Assembly (NCBI GenBank): GCA_033762375.1
Contig: JANRLQ010000082.1
Coordinates: 8,078 to 72,077, forward strand
Source of the DNA: RDXT01 sp033762375
GTDB lineage: Bacteria > Bacteroidota > Bacteroidia > J057
DNA: 64,000 nt
Direction: 5' to 3'
Position numbers and translations under genes: made by a program. The notes below the pieces were generated by a model. The model did no database searches, was not told where the DNA came from, and saw only the letters and a program-made list of their open reading frames with translations. Shown one piece after another: positions 16,205 through 23,875 of the stretch (within the stretch, counting starts at the first letter, position 1; each line of letters opens with the position of its first letter).

Positions 16205-17305
16205 ATGTTAGGCTTCCGGTTTCACGACTATATCCCCCAGGACCAGAACGGTGACCCCTTTGAGCGGCTGCTGAAGATTTTCCTGGAAATCCTCACCCAT
16301 ACCTCCGGCGATGTGGCTGAGGCGCTGAACTGGATGAACCAGCTCGACCGCCAATACAAACTCACGGACGAGTCGTATAGCATGGGTGACTTTATCGAGG
16401 ACCTCAAGCGGAACGGATACATCCAGGATGACCAGGAGGGAGCTGGCGGGATTGCGATCACGGGCAAAACCGAGCAGACAATCCGCCAGCGGGCACTGGA
16501 GGAGATTTTTGGCAAGCTCAAACGGGCCGGACGAGGTGACCACCGCGCGCCCCAGACGGGTGCCGGGGATGAGTCTGTCAGCGAACTGAAACACTTTGAG
16601 TTCGGAGACCCCATTGAAAACATCGCCTTCACGGAGTCCTTTCGCAATGCCCAGGTCAACCACGGCATTGAGGATTTTATGCTTACCGAAAGTGACCTCA
16701 CCGTCAGCGAAAAAGAACACAAAACCAGTGTCGCTACGGTCCTGATGATAGACATCTCACACTCCATGATCCTCTACGGAGAGGACCGGATCACCCCCGC
16801 CAAAAAAGTCGCGATGGCGCTCTCTGAGCTTGTCATGCGCAAGTACCCCAAGGACACGCTCGACATCATCGTCTTTGGCAACGATGCCTGGCAAATCCAG
16901 GTCAAGGACCTGCCCTACCTCCAGGTCGGCCCGTACCATACCAATACCGTGGCCGGACTAGAACTGGCCATGGACCTCCTGCGCCGCCGCAAGACGAGCA
17001 ACAAGCAGATTTTTATGATCACCGACGGCAAACCTACCTGTATCCGGGAAGGGGCACGGTATTATAAAAACAGCTTTGGGCTGGACCGCAAGATCCTCAA
17101 CCAGACCCTCAACCTGGCTGCCCAGTGCCGCCGCCTGAAAATCCCCATCACGACCTTTATGATCGCCAAGGACAGCTGGCTGGTGGAGTTTGTGCGGGAG
17201 TTTACGGAGGTCAACCAGGGCCGCGCCTTTTATACCAGTCTTCAGGGCCTGGGAGAGTATATTTTTGAGGACTTTGTGCGGAACAGGCGGCGGACGGTGC
17301 GGTGA
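16205..17305 (+). CDS. VWA domain-containing protein (CoxE/ChlD-like)
   Basis: From ATG 16205 the product is 366 residues, beginning MLGFRFHDYIPQDQNG; a longer reading from 16001 would translate non-conserved sequence. Residues about 180-350 form a von Willebrand A domain with the MIDAS residues DISHS (VLMIDISHSM), a Thr in HTNTVAG and an Asp in ITDGKPT. The N-terminal half is helical and acidic. Such proteins usually work with a MoxR-type AAA ATPase in metal insertion or complex remodelling; no such ATPase is in the window. No signal peptide, so cytoplasmic. It is divergent from effector-like gene 3; a functional link is speculative. Confidence 0.85.
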   Translation: MLGFRFHDYIPQDQNGDPFERLLKIFLEILTHTSGDVAEALNWMNQLDRQYKLTDESYSMGDFIEDLKRNGYIQDDQEGAGGIAITGKTEQTIRQRALEEIFGKLKRAGRGDHRAPQTGAGDESVSELKHFEFGDPIENIAFTESFRNAQVNHGIEDFMLTESDLTVSEKEHKTSVATVLMIDISHSMILYGEDRITPAKKVAMALSELVMRKYPKDTLDIIVFGNDAWQIQVKDLPYLQVGPYHTNTVAGLELAMDLLRRRKTSNKQIFMITDGKPTCIREGARYYKNSFGLDRKILNQTLNLAAQCRRLKIPITTFMIAKDSWLVEFVREFTEVNQGRAFYTSLQGLGEYIFEDFVRNRRRTVR

Positions 17306-17621
17306 GCTACCCTTAACCCGCAGATAAGCATATATCTCCACCCTGGCCCGGCGAGCATAAGGGTTGTATTTACCCAGGCTGATATTCCGATAGGTATTAA
17401 TTCCTTCATTCATATGCCCGGCAAAATCTCCTCTCTGCAGGGAATTATTGCCGCCTGATGCTGTATGCATAGCCTGAAACATACCCAATGCAGGCTGCAA
17501 GCCGGGCCAGGTTCAGTTTCCCTGCTTTAAATCCGTCCCTTTTTTTTCTCAGCACTTGTTTTCTTCCCAAAAACTCCCCTATTTTGGTATGCATGCATAA
17601 CAATTTGTGCTGCTCCTCTGT
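17306..17621. other. Gap with possible minus-strand gene remnants
   Basis: There is no complete gene between the VWA and CCG genes. On the minus strand two overlapping frames read like protein: one from an ATG near 17591 (MHTKIGEFLGRKQVLRKKRD, about 49 residues, basic, stop near 17445), preceded by an AGGAG; and one across about 17480-17310 (NTYRNISLGKYNPYARRARV) that then runs antisense into the VWA gene. They may be remnants of a frameshifted gene or chance. A plus-strand promoter for the CCG gene must also lie here. Confidence 0.3.
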
Positions 17622-18416
17622 ATGGCTGCTAAACCGCTCCAAATCCCCCTGATGGCCGATGCTGCGGCCGCCGGTCACACACCTGAGTACCTTTTCTGGG
17701 TCGGGTGCGCCGGATCCTTTGACAGCCGCTACCAGCGGGTCACGAGGGCTTTTGTCACCATCCTCCACCAGCTCGGGATTGACTTTGCGGTCCTGGGGCC
17801 TGAGGAGACCTGTACCGGCGACCCTGCCAAGCGGGCCGGCAATGAGTTCCTGTTTCAGATGCAGGCCGCTCAAAACATCGCCACGATGAACCTCTACGCG
17901 GTCAAAAAAATCATCACGGCCTGTCCGCATTGTTTTAATATCCTCAAAAACGAGTACCCCGGCCTGGGCGGATCGTATGAGGTCATTCACCACTCGGCTT
18001 TTCTGCAGGAGCTCATCAACCAGGGGCGCATCAAGCTCAAAGAAGGGGGAAGTTTTAAAGGCAAAAAAATCACCTACCACGACTCCTGCTACCTGGGCCG
18101 TGCCAACGGTATCTATGAAGCGCCCCGGGCCGTACTGGCTGCCCTCGACGCCGATCTCACCGAGATGAAACGCTGCCGCACGACGGGCCTCTGCTGTGGA
18201 GCCGGTGGAGCGCAGATGTTTAAGGAGGCTGAGCCCGGCCGCAAGGAGATCAATATTGAGCGCACGGAGGAGGCCCTCGCCACGGGTGCTACCACCATTG
18301 CGGTAGCTTGCCCCTTCTGCATGACCATGATGAGCGACGGGCTCAAGCACTTTCAGCAGGAGGCAACCGTGCAGGTACAAGACCTGGCCGAACTGATCGC
18401 CGACAACCTGGCTTAG
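17622..18416 (+). CDS. CCG-domain Fe-S oxidoreductase subunit (HdrB/LutA/GlpC-like)
   Basis: The 264-residue product starts at ATG 17622; a GTG at 17607 would add five residues. It contains two cysteine-rich CCG-type units: FWVGCAGSFD with ETCTGDPAKR and ACPHCFN in the first half, and YHDSCYLGR with LCCGAGGAQMF and ACPFCMTMM in the second. This is the pattern of the heterodisulfide reductase B / LutA family, which binds a non-cubane or 4Fe-4S cluster and passes electrons between flavin or ferredoxin partners and a disulfide or quinone. In Bacteroidota such a gene usually follows a second Fe-S protein gene; that partner is absent here. Cytoplasmic or membrane-peripheral. Confidence 0.88.
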   Translation: MAAKPLQIPLMADAAAAGHTPEYLFWVGCAGSFDSRYQRVTRAFVTILHQLGIDFAVLGPEETCTGDPAKRAGNEFLFQMQAAQNIATMNLYAVKKIITACPHCFNILKNEYPGLGGSYEVIHHSAFLQELINQGRIKLKEGGSFKGKKITYHDSCYLGRANGIYEAPRAVLAALDADLTEMKRCRTTGLCCGAGGAQMFKEAEPGRKEINIERTEEALATGATTIAVACPFCMTMMSDGLKHFQQEATVQVQDLAELIADNLA

Positions 18417-18444
18417 TTATTCACTTGATTATAAACACACTACG

Positions 18445-18473
18445 AAAAACTCACAGAAATGTGGGTTTTTTTT
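18445..18473 (+). terminator. Intrinsic terminator after the CCG gene
   Basis: An 11-bp stem with one G-T pair (AAAAACTCACA / TGTGGGTTTTT) around a GAAA loop, followed by more T residues, lies 28 bp past the stop. Confidence 0.85.
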
Positions 18474-18566
18474 AATTGAAAATTGCTAATAAAATTTGCA
18501 TAAAAGCCATTTATTTTAGTATTTACATTCACTTTCAGTTTTATCCATTTTTCATTCAGAAAACCT

Positions 18567-19292
18567 ATGAAAAGGCACGCGCCACAAGTACCTGCTCCGG
18601 GTGACAAACGTTACCTGGTGCTGGCCTTCCCGCGGGGGCTGCCCCGCACGGTACGCAATGTGAGTGTGGTCATGATGCTTGTCGCTGGCTCTAACCTGCT
18701 CACACACCGCGTTTTTAATCCCTCGCTGCGGCTGGACTGGGCCTTGCCTGCCCCGGAGTTATATCTCCAGGCAGAGGCCTCGGCCTATGTGGGAGATGTG
18801 CACACTTTCACACGAGAGGTGCGGGCAGTCGCCGCCCAGTTGGATATCCCGCCGGAGTGGCTGATGGCAGTGATGTATGCAGAGTCCCGGTTTGATCCGC
18901 ATGTGCTCAACCACAAGGGCAGTGGCGCTGCCGGCCTGATCCAGTTTATGCCTGCCGTCGCCCAGGAGCTCGGCACCTCAGCGGAGCAGCTGCGCGCCAT
19001 GTCTGCCGTGGATCAACTGGAGTACGTATTCCTGTATCTGAACAATGTCCGCCTCCGGAATGGTCCGTTTCAGAGCCTGACAGACCTTTACCTTGGTATT
19101 TTGTTTCCCCGGGCCCGCACACAGGACTTTTGTTATACCCTGTATGCCAAGCCTTCCCTACAGTACACCCAAAACGCAGGACTCGATGAGGACAAGGATG
19201 GCAGCGTCACCATCAGCGATGTGGATCGCCACCTCAAACGGCTTTTTCCGACCGCCTACCTGGTCCAGAAGCCCGGGGTCGCCACGCACTGA
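18567..19292 (+). CDS. Lytic transglycosylase (SLT domain) with EF-hand-like loop
   Basis: A 241-residue protein with an N-terminal membrane anchor or signal segment (about residues 30-48, NVSVVMMLVAGSNLL). Residues about 80-190 form an SLT-type goose-lysozyme fold: catalytic Glu106 in YAESRFDP, then GAAGLIQFMP and a helical C-terminal part. This cuts the glycan strand of peptidoglycan between MurNAc and GlcNAc. Near residue 205-220 the loop DEDKDGSVTISD has Asp at positions 1, 3, 5 and 12, as in an EF-hand or single dockerin calcium loop. The terminator upstream and the gap downstream suggest a monocistronic gene. Confidence 0.87.
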   Translation: MKRHAPQVPAPGDKRYLVLAFPRGLPRTVRNVSVVMMLVAGSNLLTHRVFNPSLRLDWALPAPELYLQAEASAYVGDVHTFTREVRAVAAQLDIPPEWLMAVMYAESRFDPHVLNHKGSGAAGLIQFMPAVAQELGTSAEQLRAMSAVDQLEYVFLYLNNVRLRNGPFQSLTDLYLGILFPRARTQDFCYTLYAKPSLQYTQNAGLDEDKDGSVTISDVDRHLKRLFPTAYLVQKPGVATH

Positions 19293-19326
19293 ATGATGCC
19301 CATCCCTGACAGGACTGACCCGCAGC

Positions 19327-19755
19327 CTATGCGAGGGCAGCCACCACCTCACCGCCGGACGGCTCTCCGATCGGGACAAATCCCAATGACCGGAAGAACT
19401 GCCCGGCGGCTATGTTTTCTACGCTGTAGCTGGTTCTGATCTCGCGGCAAGCCACCTTCATCTTCAGCAGCCGGATGAGTTGGCGACAGGCCTCACTCCC
19501 GACCCCCATCTCCTGCCAGGCAGCATCCACCATAATCCGGGTGATCCAGCATATCCCCCCAAACTCCCCATACATCACAAATCCCGCCATCTGATCATCA
19601 CAGAGAATGCCCATCGGTGTCAGGTTTTCAAACCGCGCCTGGGCCAGGGAGTACAAAATCGGCGGAATAAACGCTTCCTGCCCAGGCTTGAGCTGGAGCG
19701 ACAGGCACAACTCCCAGTTGTACCGGTCCAGCGGAATCAGATATACAGCCTCCAT
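19327..19755 (-). CDS. GNAT family N-acetyltransferase
   Basis: A 142-residue protein with the GNAT fold. The acetyl-CoA loop is a degenerate Q/RxxGxG/A (WQEMGVGSEACRQLIRLL), followed by the strand REIRTSYSVENIAAGQFFRSLGF, typical of motif B with N and FY/F residues. It resembles small-molecule (spermidine-type) acetyltransferases, but the substrate cannot be told. The ATG at 19755 shares its A with the TGA stop of the upstream receptor gene (TGATG), indicating translational coupling. Confidence 0.85.
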   Translation of the reverse strand: MEAVYLIPLDRYNWELCLSLQLKPGQEAFIPPILYSLAQARFENLTPMGILCDDQMAGFVMYGEFGGICWITRIMVDAAWQEMGVGSEACRQLIRLLKMKVACREIRTSYSVENIAAGQFFRSLGFVPIGEPSGGEVVAALA

Positions 19756-22178
19756 CAAAATTTGATCTGGTATTGTAAAATAAAGGTACGCTGAGGACCC
19801 AAAAATCCCGGAACTATCAGGTATTCGCGGTTAAACACATTGTCCACCGTCAGCGAGACCCGGTGCCGCTTGAGAAAATCTACAGAAGCTGTCATATCCA
19901 GGACGGGATCGCCCTTGGGGTATTTGCTGCGAAAGTACGCCAGATCGCTCACCACCAGGTAGAGATATTGGTCTATGGTCTCAATAAAACTTTTGTACCG
20001 GAAGTTGCCTGCCAGCGTCACCGGCCCATACCCGATCGTAGGGGTAGCCCGCACCGTCCAGGTGCTGCGGTACTTCAGGATACGCGGGATATCCTGCTTG
20101 CTGGCATTCAGAATATCAGACGGATACGTAACCAGATCAAGCTGCAGCGAGTCCGGCACGGCATTCAGGTTGATGGGGTCCAGCCAGGTGACACCCCCGT
20201 TAAAGGAGGCAAACCACTTGCCCCAGTCGGCCAGTACGTAGCCGGTCAGCTCCACGCCGGTGAGACGCGCATTGGAGATGTTGGTAGAGGCAAAGCGAAT
20301 GTCCAGGGGGAAAAGCTGCCGCTTGGAAATACCAAATTCGACCATGTCCTCAAACCGCATCATAAATCCCGCCAGGTCCAGATACGCCTTAACCTTCAGG
20401 CCCGGACTGACACGGGCATATCCCTGCCGGATCGCCACCTCCAGGCTGTAGCCCCTTTCAGAGCGAATATTGGGATTAGGCTCCACGACCACACCTCCGC
20501 CGGAGGTATTGGCAAATCGCTCTGCCACAGACGGTACCCGAAATGCCTGGCCAAAAGAAGCCCTGACATTCAGCCCCTCTGCGAGCTTATAGTTCAGACC
20601 CGCCCGCAGGATCGGCTGATCCTCCCGGCTGGCTCCGTCAAACTGTACGGTCTCGTACCGCAGCCCCAGGCTGGTATTAAGGCGTCCAAATTTGCCATCC
20701 AGCTGCGTATACACCCCTACTGAGTTACCTGTATGGCCGCCGGTGCTCTGGATCGTATCTCCATTAAACACATAACTCCCCCCAAACAGGCTATCGCCCT
20801 GTATCCCGGAGAAGGTAGCGCTGATCCCGCTCACCCAGTTGACTTTTTTGAACAAGGTAGTCTGATACAGGAAGTCGTTGTAGAAAATAAAATTTTGTGA
20901 CTCCTGATTGGTGTTGTTGCGGTTATCGCTGCGCAGGTAGCGTCCCCGGTACCAAAACAAATGCCCGGACTTGGTGAGGTATTTGACGGAAGGATCGATC
21001 GCAAGCTCGGTATTAAGCTGGCGTCTGAACCCTCCTGCGGCCAGGGTGGGCGTAAGTGCCCCGCCTGATACGACCGGCACGCCCTGCACGAGTACCGTGT
21101 CTGGGAAGTATCCGCGCCAGTAGAGGATAGACCCGCTGGAGTCCACGCTGAGGCTGGCATTGAGGCCGAGGGTCAGGCCCGGCAGGGGTTTGGGGCGATA
21201 CTTGAGTATCACCAGGTTGCGGAGTTCTGTGGACGAAGCACCCTGGCGGTATCCGGTTTCGCGGAGGGTATTGGACTGGAGGGTGAAGTCCACGGGGCCG
21301 ATTTTGCGGCTATGAAAAATATGGATAGATCCCAACTGTGCGTTGGCATCACCGTCCCAATCCAGGGCGGGGTTGTAGGGCCTACCGTACTGCCCGGCCC
21401 GTAGCCGGATCGAGGTACGGGGTTTTTCCTGTGGGTCTGCCATGATCACGCTGATGACGCCCCCCAGTGCTGACGAGCCGTACAGCACAGAGCTGGCGCC
21501 TTTGAGCACCTCAATCTGAGAGATATTGTCCACCGGGATCAGGTCCAGGCTGGCAGAGCTGGAAGACGCTGAGAGCAGCGGAAGCCCGTCCAGGGTGAGC
21601 ATAACCCGGCTCCCGACACCGTATGCGTACCCTGAGCTCCCCCGGATGCTGATCTGTCCATCCTGGTTGTCCACCCCTGGCACCTGGTTGATCACCTTGT
21701 CAGCAGAGGCCACGGCCTGCAAGTCTATGGACTGTGACTTGATCACATCTATCGAGCCTGTCAGGTCAGCCTGTGACTGCTGGATACCCCGGCTCTGGGA
21801 GATGACGACCTCGTCCTGCTGAAACCCCATCGCCGTGAGCTGGATATCAAGTGGGCGCTCAGCCGGTCCGTCAGCGACTACGAGTGTCCTGAAGACCGGA
21901 TATCCCGTGTAGGAAGCGATCAGCTCGACCTGTGCAGCCCTGCCCATGTCCAGGGTGAGTTGATAGGCTCCGGCCTGGTCCGTATACGTACCTACCCGCA
22001 AGCTGACCACACTTACCGAGACACCTGCCAACGGCTGACCCAGGTCATCCGTTACCTTACCCGTCAATAAAACAGATTGTGCTGTGAGCAGCAGCGGAGA
22101 GACCAGCAGGCTCAACAGGTATGCCCGCCGGAGGAGTGTTTGAGACCAGATGCTAAATAGGGTTGCGTACATATGCAT
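19755..22178 (-). CDS. TonB-dependent outer-membrane receptor
   Basis: An 807-residue protein with a signal peptide ending near LLLTAQ. Residues about 35-115 are a carboxypeptidase-regulatory-like (CarbopepD_reg_2) domain (LTGKVTDDLGQPLAGVSVSV), then a plug domain (about 120-235; VINQVPGVDNQDGQISIRGS, GASSVLYGSSALGGVISV) and a 22-strand barrel ending GPQRTFILQYQIKF with a terminal Phe. It imports a large ligand such as siderophore, cobalamin or oligosaccharide using TonB energy; the ligand is unknown. No SusD partner is beside it, which argues against a glycan-utilisation pair. ATGs at 22178 and 22172 are both possible. It is coupled to the downstream GNAT gene. Confidence 0.93.
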   Translation of the reverse strand: MHMYATLFSIWSQTLLRRAYLLSLLVSPLLLTAQSVLLTGKVTDDLGQPLAGVSVSVVSLRVGTYTDQAGAYQLTLDMGRAAQVELIASYTGYPVFRTLVVADGPAERPLDIQLTAMGFQQDEVVISQSRGIQQSQADLTGSIDVIKSQSIDLQAVASADKVINQVPGVDNQDGQISIRGSSGYAYGVGSRVMLTLDGLPLLSASSSSASLDLIPVDNISQIEVLKGASSVLYGSSALGGVISVIMADPQEKPRTSIRLRAGQYGRPYNPALDWDGDANAQLGSIHIFHSRKIGPVDFTLQSNTLRETGYRQGASSTELRNLVILKYRPKPLPGLTLGLNASLSVDSSGSILYWRGYFPDTVLVQGVPVVSGGALTPTLAAGGFRRQLNTELAIDPSVKYLTKSGHLFWYRGRYLRSDNRNNTNQESQNFIFYNDFLYQTTLFKKVNWVSGISATFSGIQGDSLFGGSYVFNGDTIQSTGGHTGNSVGVYTQLDGKFGRLNTSLGLRYETVQFDGASREDQPILRAGLNYKLAEGLNVRASFGQAFRVPSVAERFANTSGGGVVVEPNPNIRSERGYSLEVAIRQGYARVSPGLKVKAYLDLAGFMMRFEDMVEFGISKRQLFPLDIRFASTNISNARLTGVELTGYVLADWGKWFASFNGGVTWLDPINLNAVPDSLQLDLVTYPSDILNASKQDIPRILKYRSTWTVRATPTIGYGPVTLAGNFRYKSFIETIDQYLYLVVSDLAYFRSKYPKGDPVLDMTASVDFLKRHRVSLTVDNVFNREYLIVPGFLGPQRTFILQYQIKF

Positions 22179-22238
22179 GGGGTGTAGTTGGGTAGCAGCA
22201 GCCAGTGGGTAAATATAGCAGAGATTTTTCTACAAAAT

Positions 22239-22262
22239 AGCCCTCACCGCAAGGCGAGGGCT
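22239..22262 (-). terminator. Terminator after the 22288 T9SS gene
   Basis: On the minus strand AGCCCTCGCC/GGTGAGGGCT forms a hairpin with a TTGC loop, followed by ATTTTG. It lies 26 bp past the stop of the T9SS cargo and just upstream of the receptor gene. Confidence 0.7.
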
Positions 22263-22287
22263 GTAGATGATGCACCGGGATGACGGA

Positions 22288-23076
22288 TCAGGGCTGAACC
22301 AGGAATTTGCCGGATACTACGGCCGCACCACCGTCCACAGAGAGGCGGGCGAGGTACATCCCGGCAGGCAGGTCAGCCATGTTGAAGGAAAGGGCATGCT
22401 CGCCGGCAGCCAGATAACCAGCCCGGATAGGCGCTACCACCTGACGGCCTGTGATGTCGAGTATTTCAGCCTGAATATCAGCCCCCTGAGGCAATGAGAA
22501 GCGGAGTTCGCCCGCTGCCTGTACCGGGTTAGGGGCTACCTGCAGGGCTACAGCGCGGCTGCTGAATACATCAGCAAGGCTGTTGCTGCCACCTGTGATC
22601 TTAAACGCTACCGTATAGGGAATATTCAGGGGCGCAGATACATTACATACCCCGCCGATTACCGTGCCGATATTGGCCTCAACCGTCACGACCAGGCTGT
22701 CCACCGTCGTAGTGGGTGTACCGCTCAGGGTCACACAACCAAACTTCAGGGGTTTGCCCAGGGTATGATCTACTGTATAGTTGCAGTTGGGCTGGTCGCA
22801 GCTGTAGCTCAGGCCCAGTGTGCTGGGATCAGGGGTGATGCTCACGATCCGGTAGCTGCAAAAAGCAAATGTCACACCCAGCAGGGTCGTGTCCGTAGGC
22901 AGGGTCGCAAAGATCACTTCATTATAAGGCTGGCCCACAACTCCATCGGGCAGCGAATCAGGATACAAGCCGATTGCAGTCAGGCTGGTATCAGGCGTAC
23001 ACTGTGCAAAGGTTGAAGTGCTGACAAAAAACATCGCCACAGCCAGCAGTAACAGGGTAAAGAATTGCTTCATCAT
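22288..23076 (-). CDS. T9SS type A sorting domain protein
   Basis: A 262-residue secreted protein with signal peptide MMKQFFTLLLLAVAMFFVSTSTFAQ. The mature N-terminal region (about 26-170) is beta-rich with several cysteines and a PYNEVIFATLP motif reminiscent of putative Ig/cadherin-like domains. Residues about 180-262 are a type A sorting domain: VALQVAPNPVQAAGELRFSL, ILDITGRQV, LPAGMYLARLSVDG and a final KFLVQP. It is exported to the cell surface by the T9SS. A terminator follows and a TAnnTTTG element precedes it, so it is probably monocistronic. Confidence 0.88.
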   Translation of the reverse strand: MMKQFFTLLLLAVAMFFVSTSTFAQCTPDTSLTAIGLYPDSLPDGVVGQPYNEVIFATLPTDTTLLGVTFAFCSYRIVSITPDPSTLGLSYSCDQPNCNYTVDHTLGKPLKFGCVTLSGTPTTTVDSLVVTVEANIGTVIGGVCNVSAPLNIPYTVAFKITGGSNSLADVFSSRAVALQVAPNPVQAAGELRFSLPQGADIQAEILDITGRQVVAPIRAGYLAAGEHALSFNMADLPAGMYLARLSVDGGAAVVSGKFLVQP

Positions 23077-23117
23077 AGCCAGATTCGGATTGAGATTTCG
23101 GTGAAAAAAGAATATTT

Positions 23118-23125
23118 CAAATCTA
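23118..23125 (-). promoter_or_regulatory. Candidate Bacteroidota -7 element
   Basis: The minus strand reads TAGATTTG, a perfect match to TAnnTTTG, 42 bases before the ATG at 23076. A -33 TTG at normal spacing is not evident, so the call is tentative. Confidence 0.35.
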
Positions 23126-23194
23126 CGTAAGATTCAAAAATATTATGTAGATTTACCTCCTAGTAACGCTCTTGATCCTTAAATATTATGTGGT

Positions 23195-23677
23195 ATGGCA
23201 AGACTTCACCCGGGTGAGCAGGCGCCGGAGTTTGAACTCTTTAACCAGGACAAAAAGCCGGTAAGCCTGCAAGCATATGCGGGCGTCAAATCGGTCATCC
23301 TGTTTTTTTACCCCAAAGACGAATCACCCGAAAGCAAACGTCTAGCCTGTGGCTTTCGGGACGCGTATGAAGCCTTTCAGGAAGCCCAGGCAGAGGTCAT
23401 CGGCATTAGCCCCGACTCGGACGCCTCTCACAAGCTTTTTTCGATCAGCCGCCACCTGCACTTTCAGCTGCTCAGCGATCCCAAAAACAAAATAGCCAAA
23501 CAATATGGCCTCCGCGAGTCCTGGCTCATCCAGTGGGCGGGGTACGAAACCTTTATTATTGACACCCAGGGAATCATCCGGCACATCATCCCCTGGTACG
23601 GCCAACCCGATACCCATGCTGCCGAAGTGCTGCATCTCCTCCGTAAAATGAATGCGGAGCCCCCCGCACATAAGTAA
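23195..23677 (+). CDS. PrxQ/BCP-like peroxiredoxin lacking the peroxidatic cysteine
   Basis: A 160-residue thioredoxin-fold protein of the AhpC/TSA family (FFYPKDESPESKRLACGFRD, VIGISPDSDASH). In bacterioferritin-comigratory proteins this site reads TPGCTxxACxxRD, where the first Cys is peroxidatic and the second resolving. Here the first Cys is Ser47 and the following Thr is Lys48, while the resolving-position Cys52 is kept. It therefore probably cannot act as a normal two-Cys PrxQ; it could use Cys52 in another way or act as a binding or redox-sensing protein. The rest of the fold is intact and the length is typical. Cytoplasmic. Confidence 0.85.
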   Translation: MARLHPGEQAPEFELFNQDKKPVSLQAYAGVKSVILFFYPKDESPESKRLACGFRDAYEAFQEAQAEVIGISPDSDASHKLFSISRHLHFQLLSDPKNKIAKQYGLRESWLIQWAGYETFIIDTQGIIRHIIPWYGQPDTHAAEVLHLLRKMNAEPPAHK

Positions 23678-23875
23678 GTGCGATAGCCTGCTATCCGGCA
23701 CCCTGCACGTTACTTCCTGTATTTTTCCTTATCTATGTACTCGCAAGTCGCTGGCTTTGACGGAAGCCAGGCGAATGCCATATCATCAGGATCAGTCAGC
23801 GTATGATAGGGAAATCCCTTGCTGGGCTGTACCTGATATGTTTATGTGCTGCACCACCCAAGATCATACCTGCCT

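Noticed and set aside
12448..17305. A complete contractile injection system locus
   Set aside because: No sheath, tube, baseplate, tail-fibre or loading ATPase gene is present; the VWA gene is not a structural component of such a machine.
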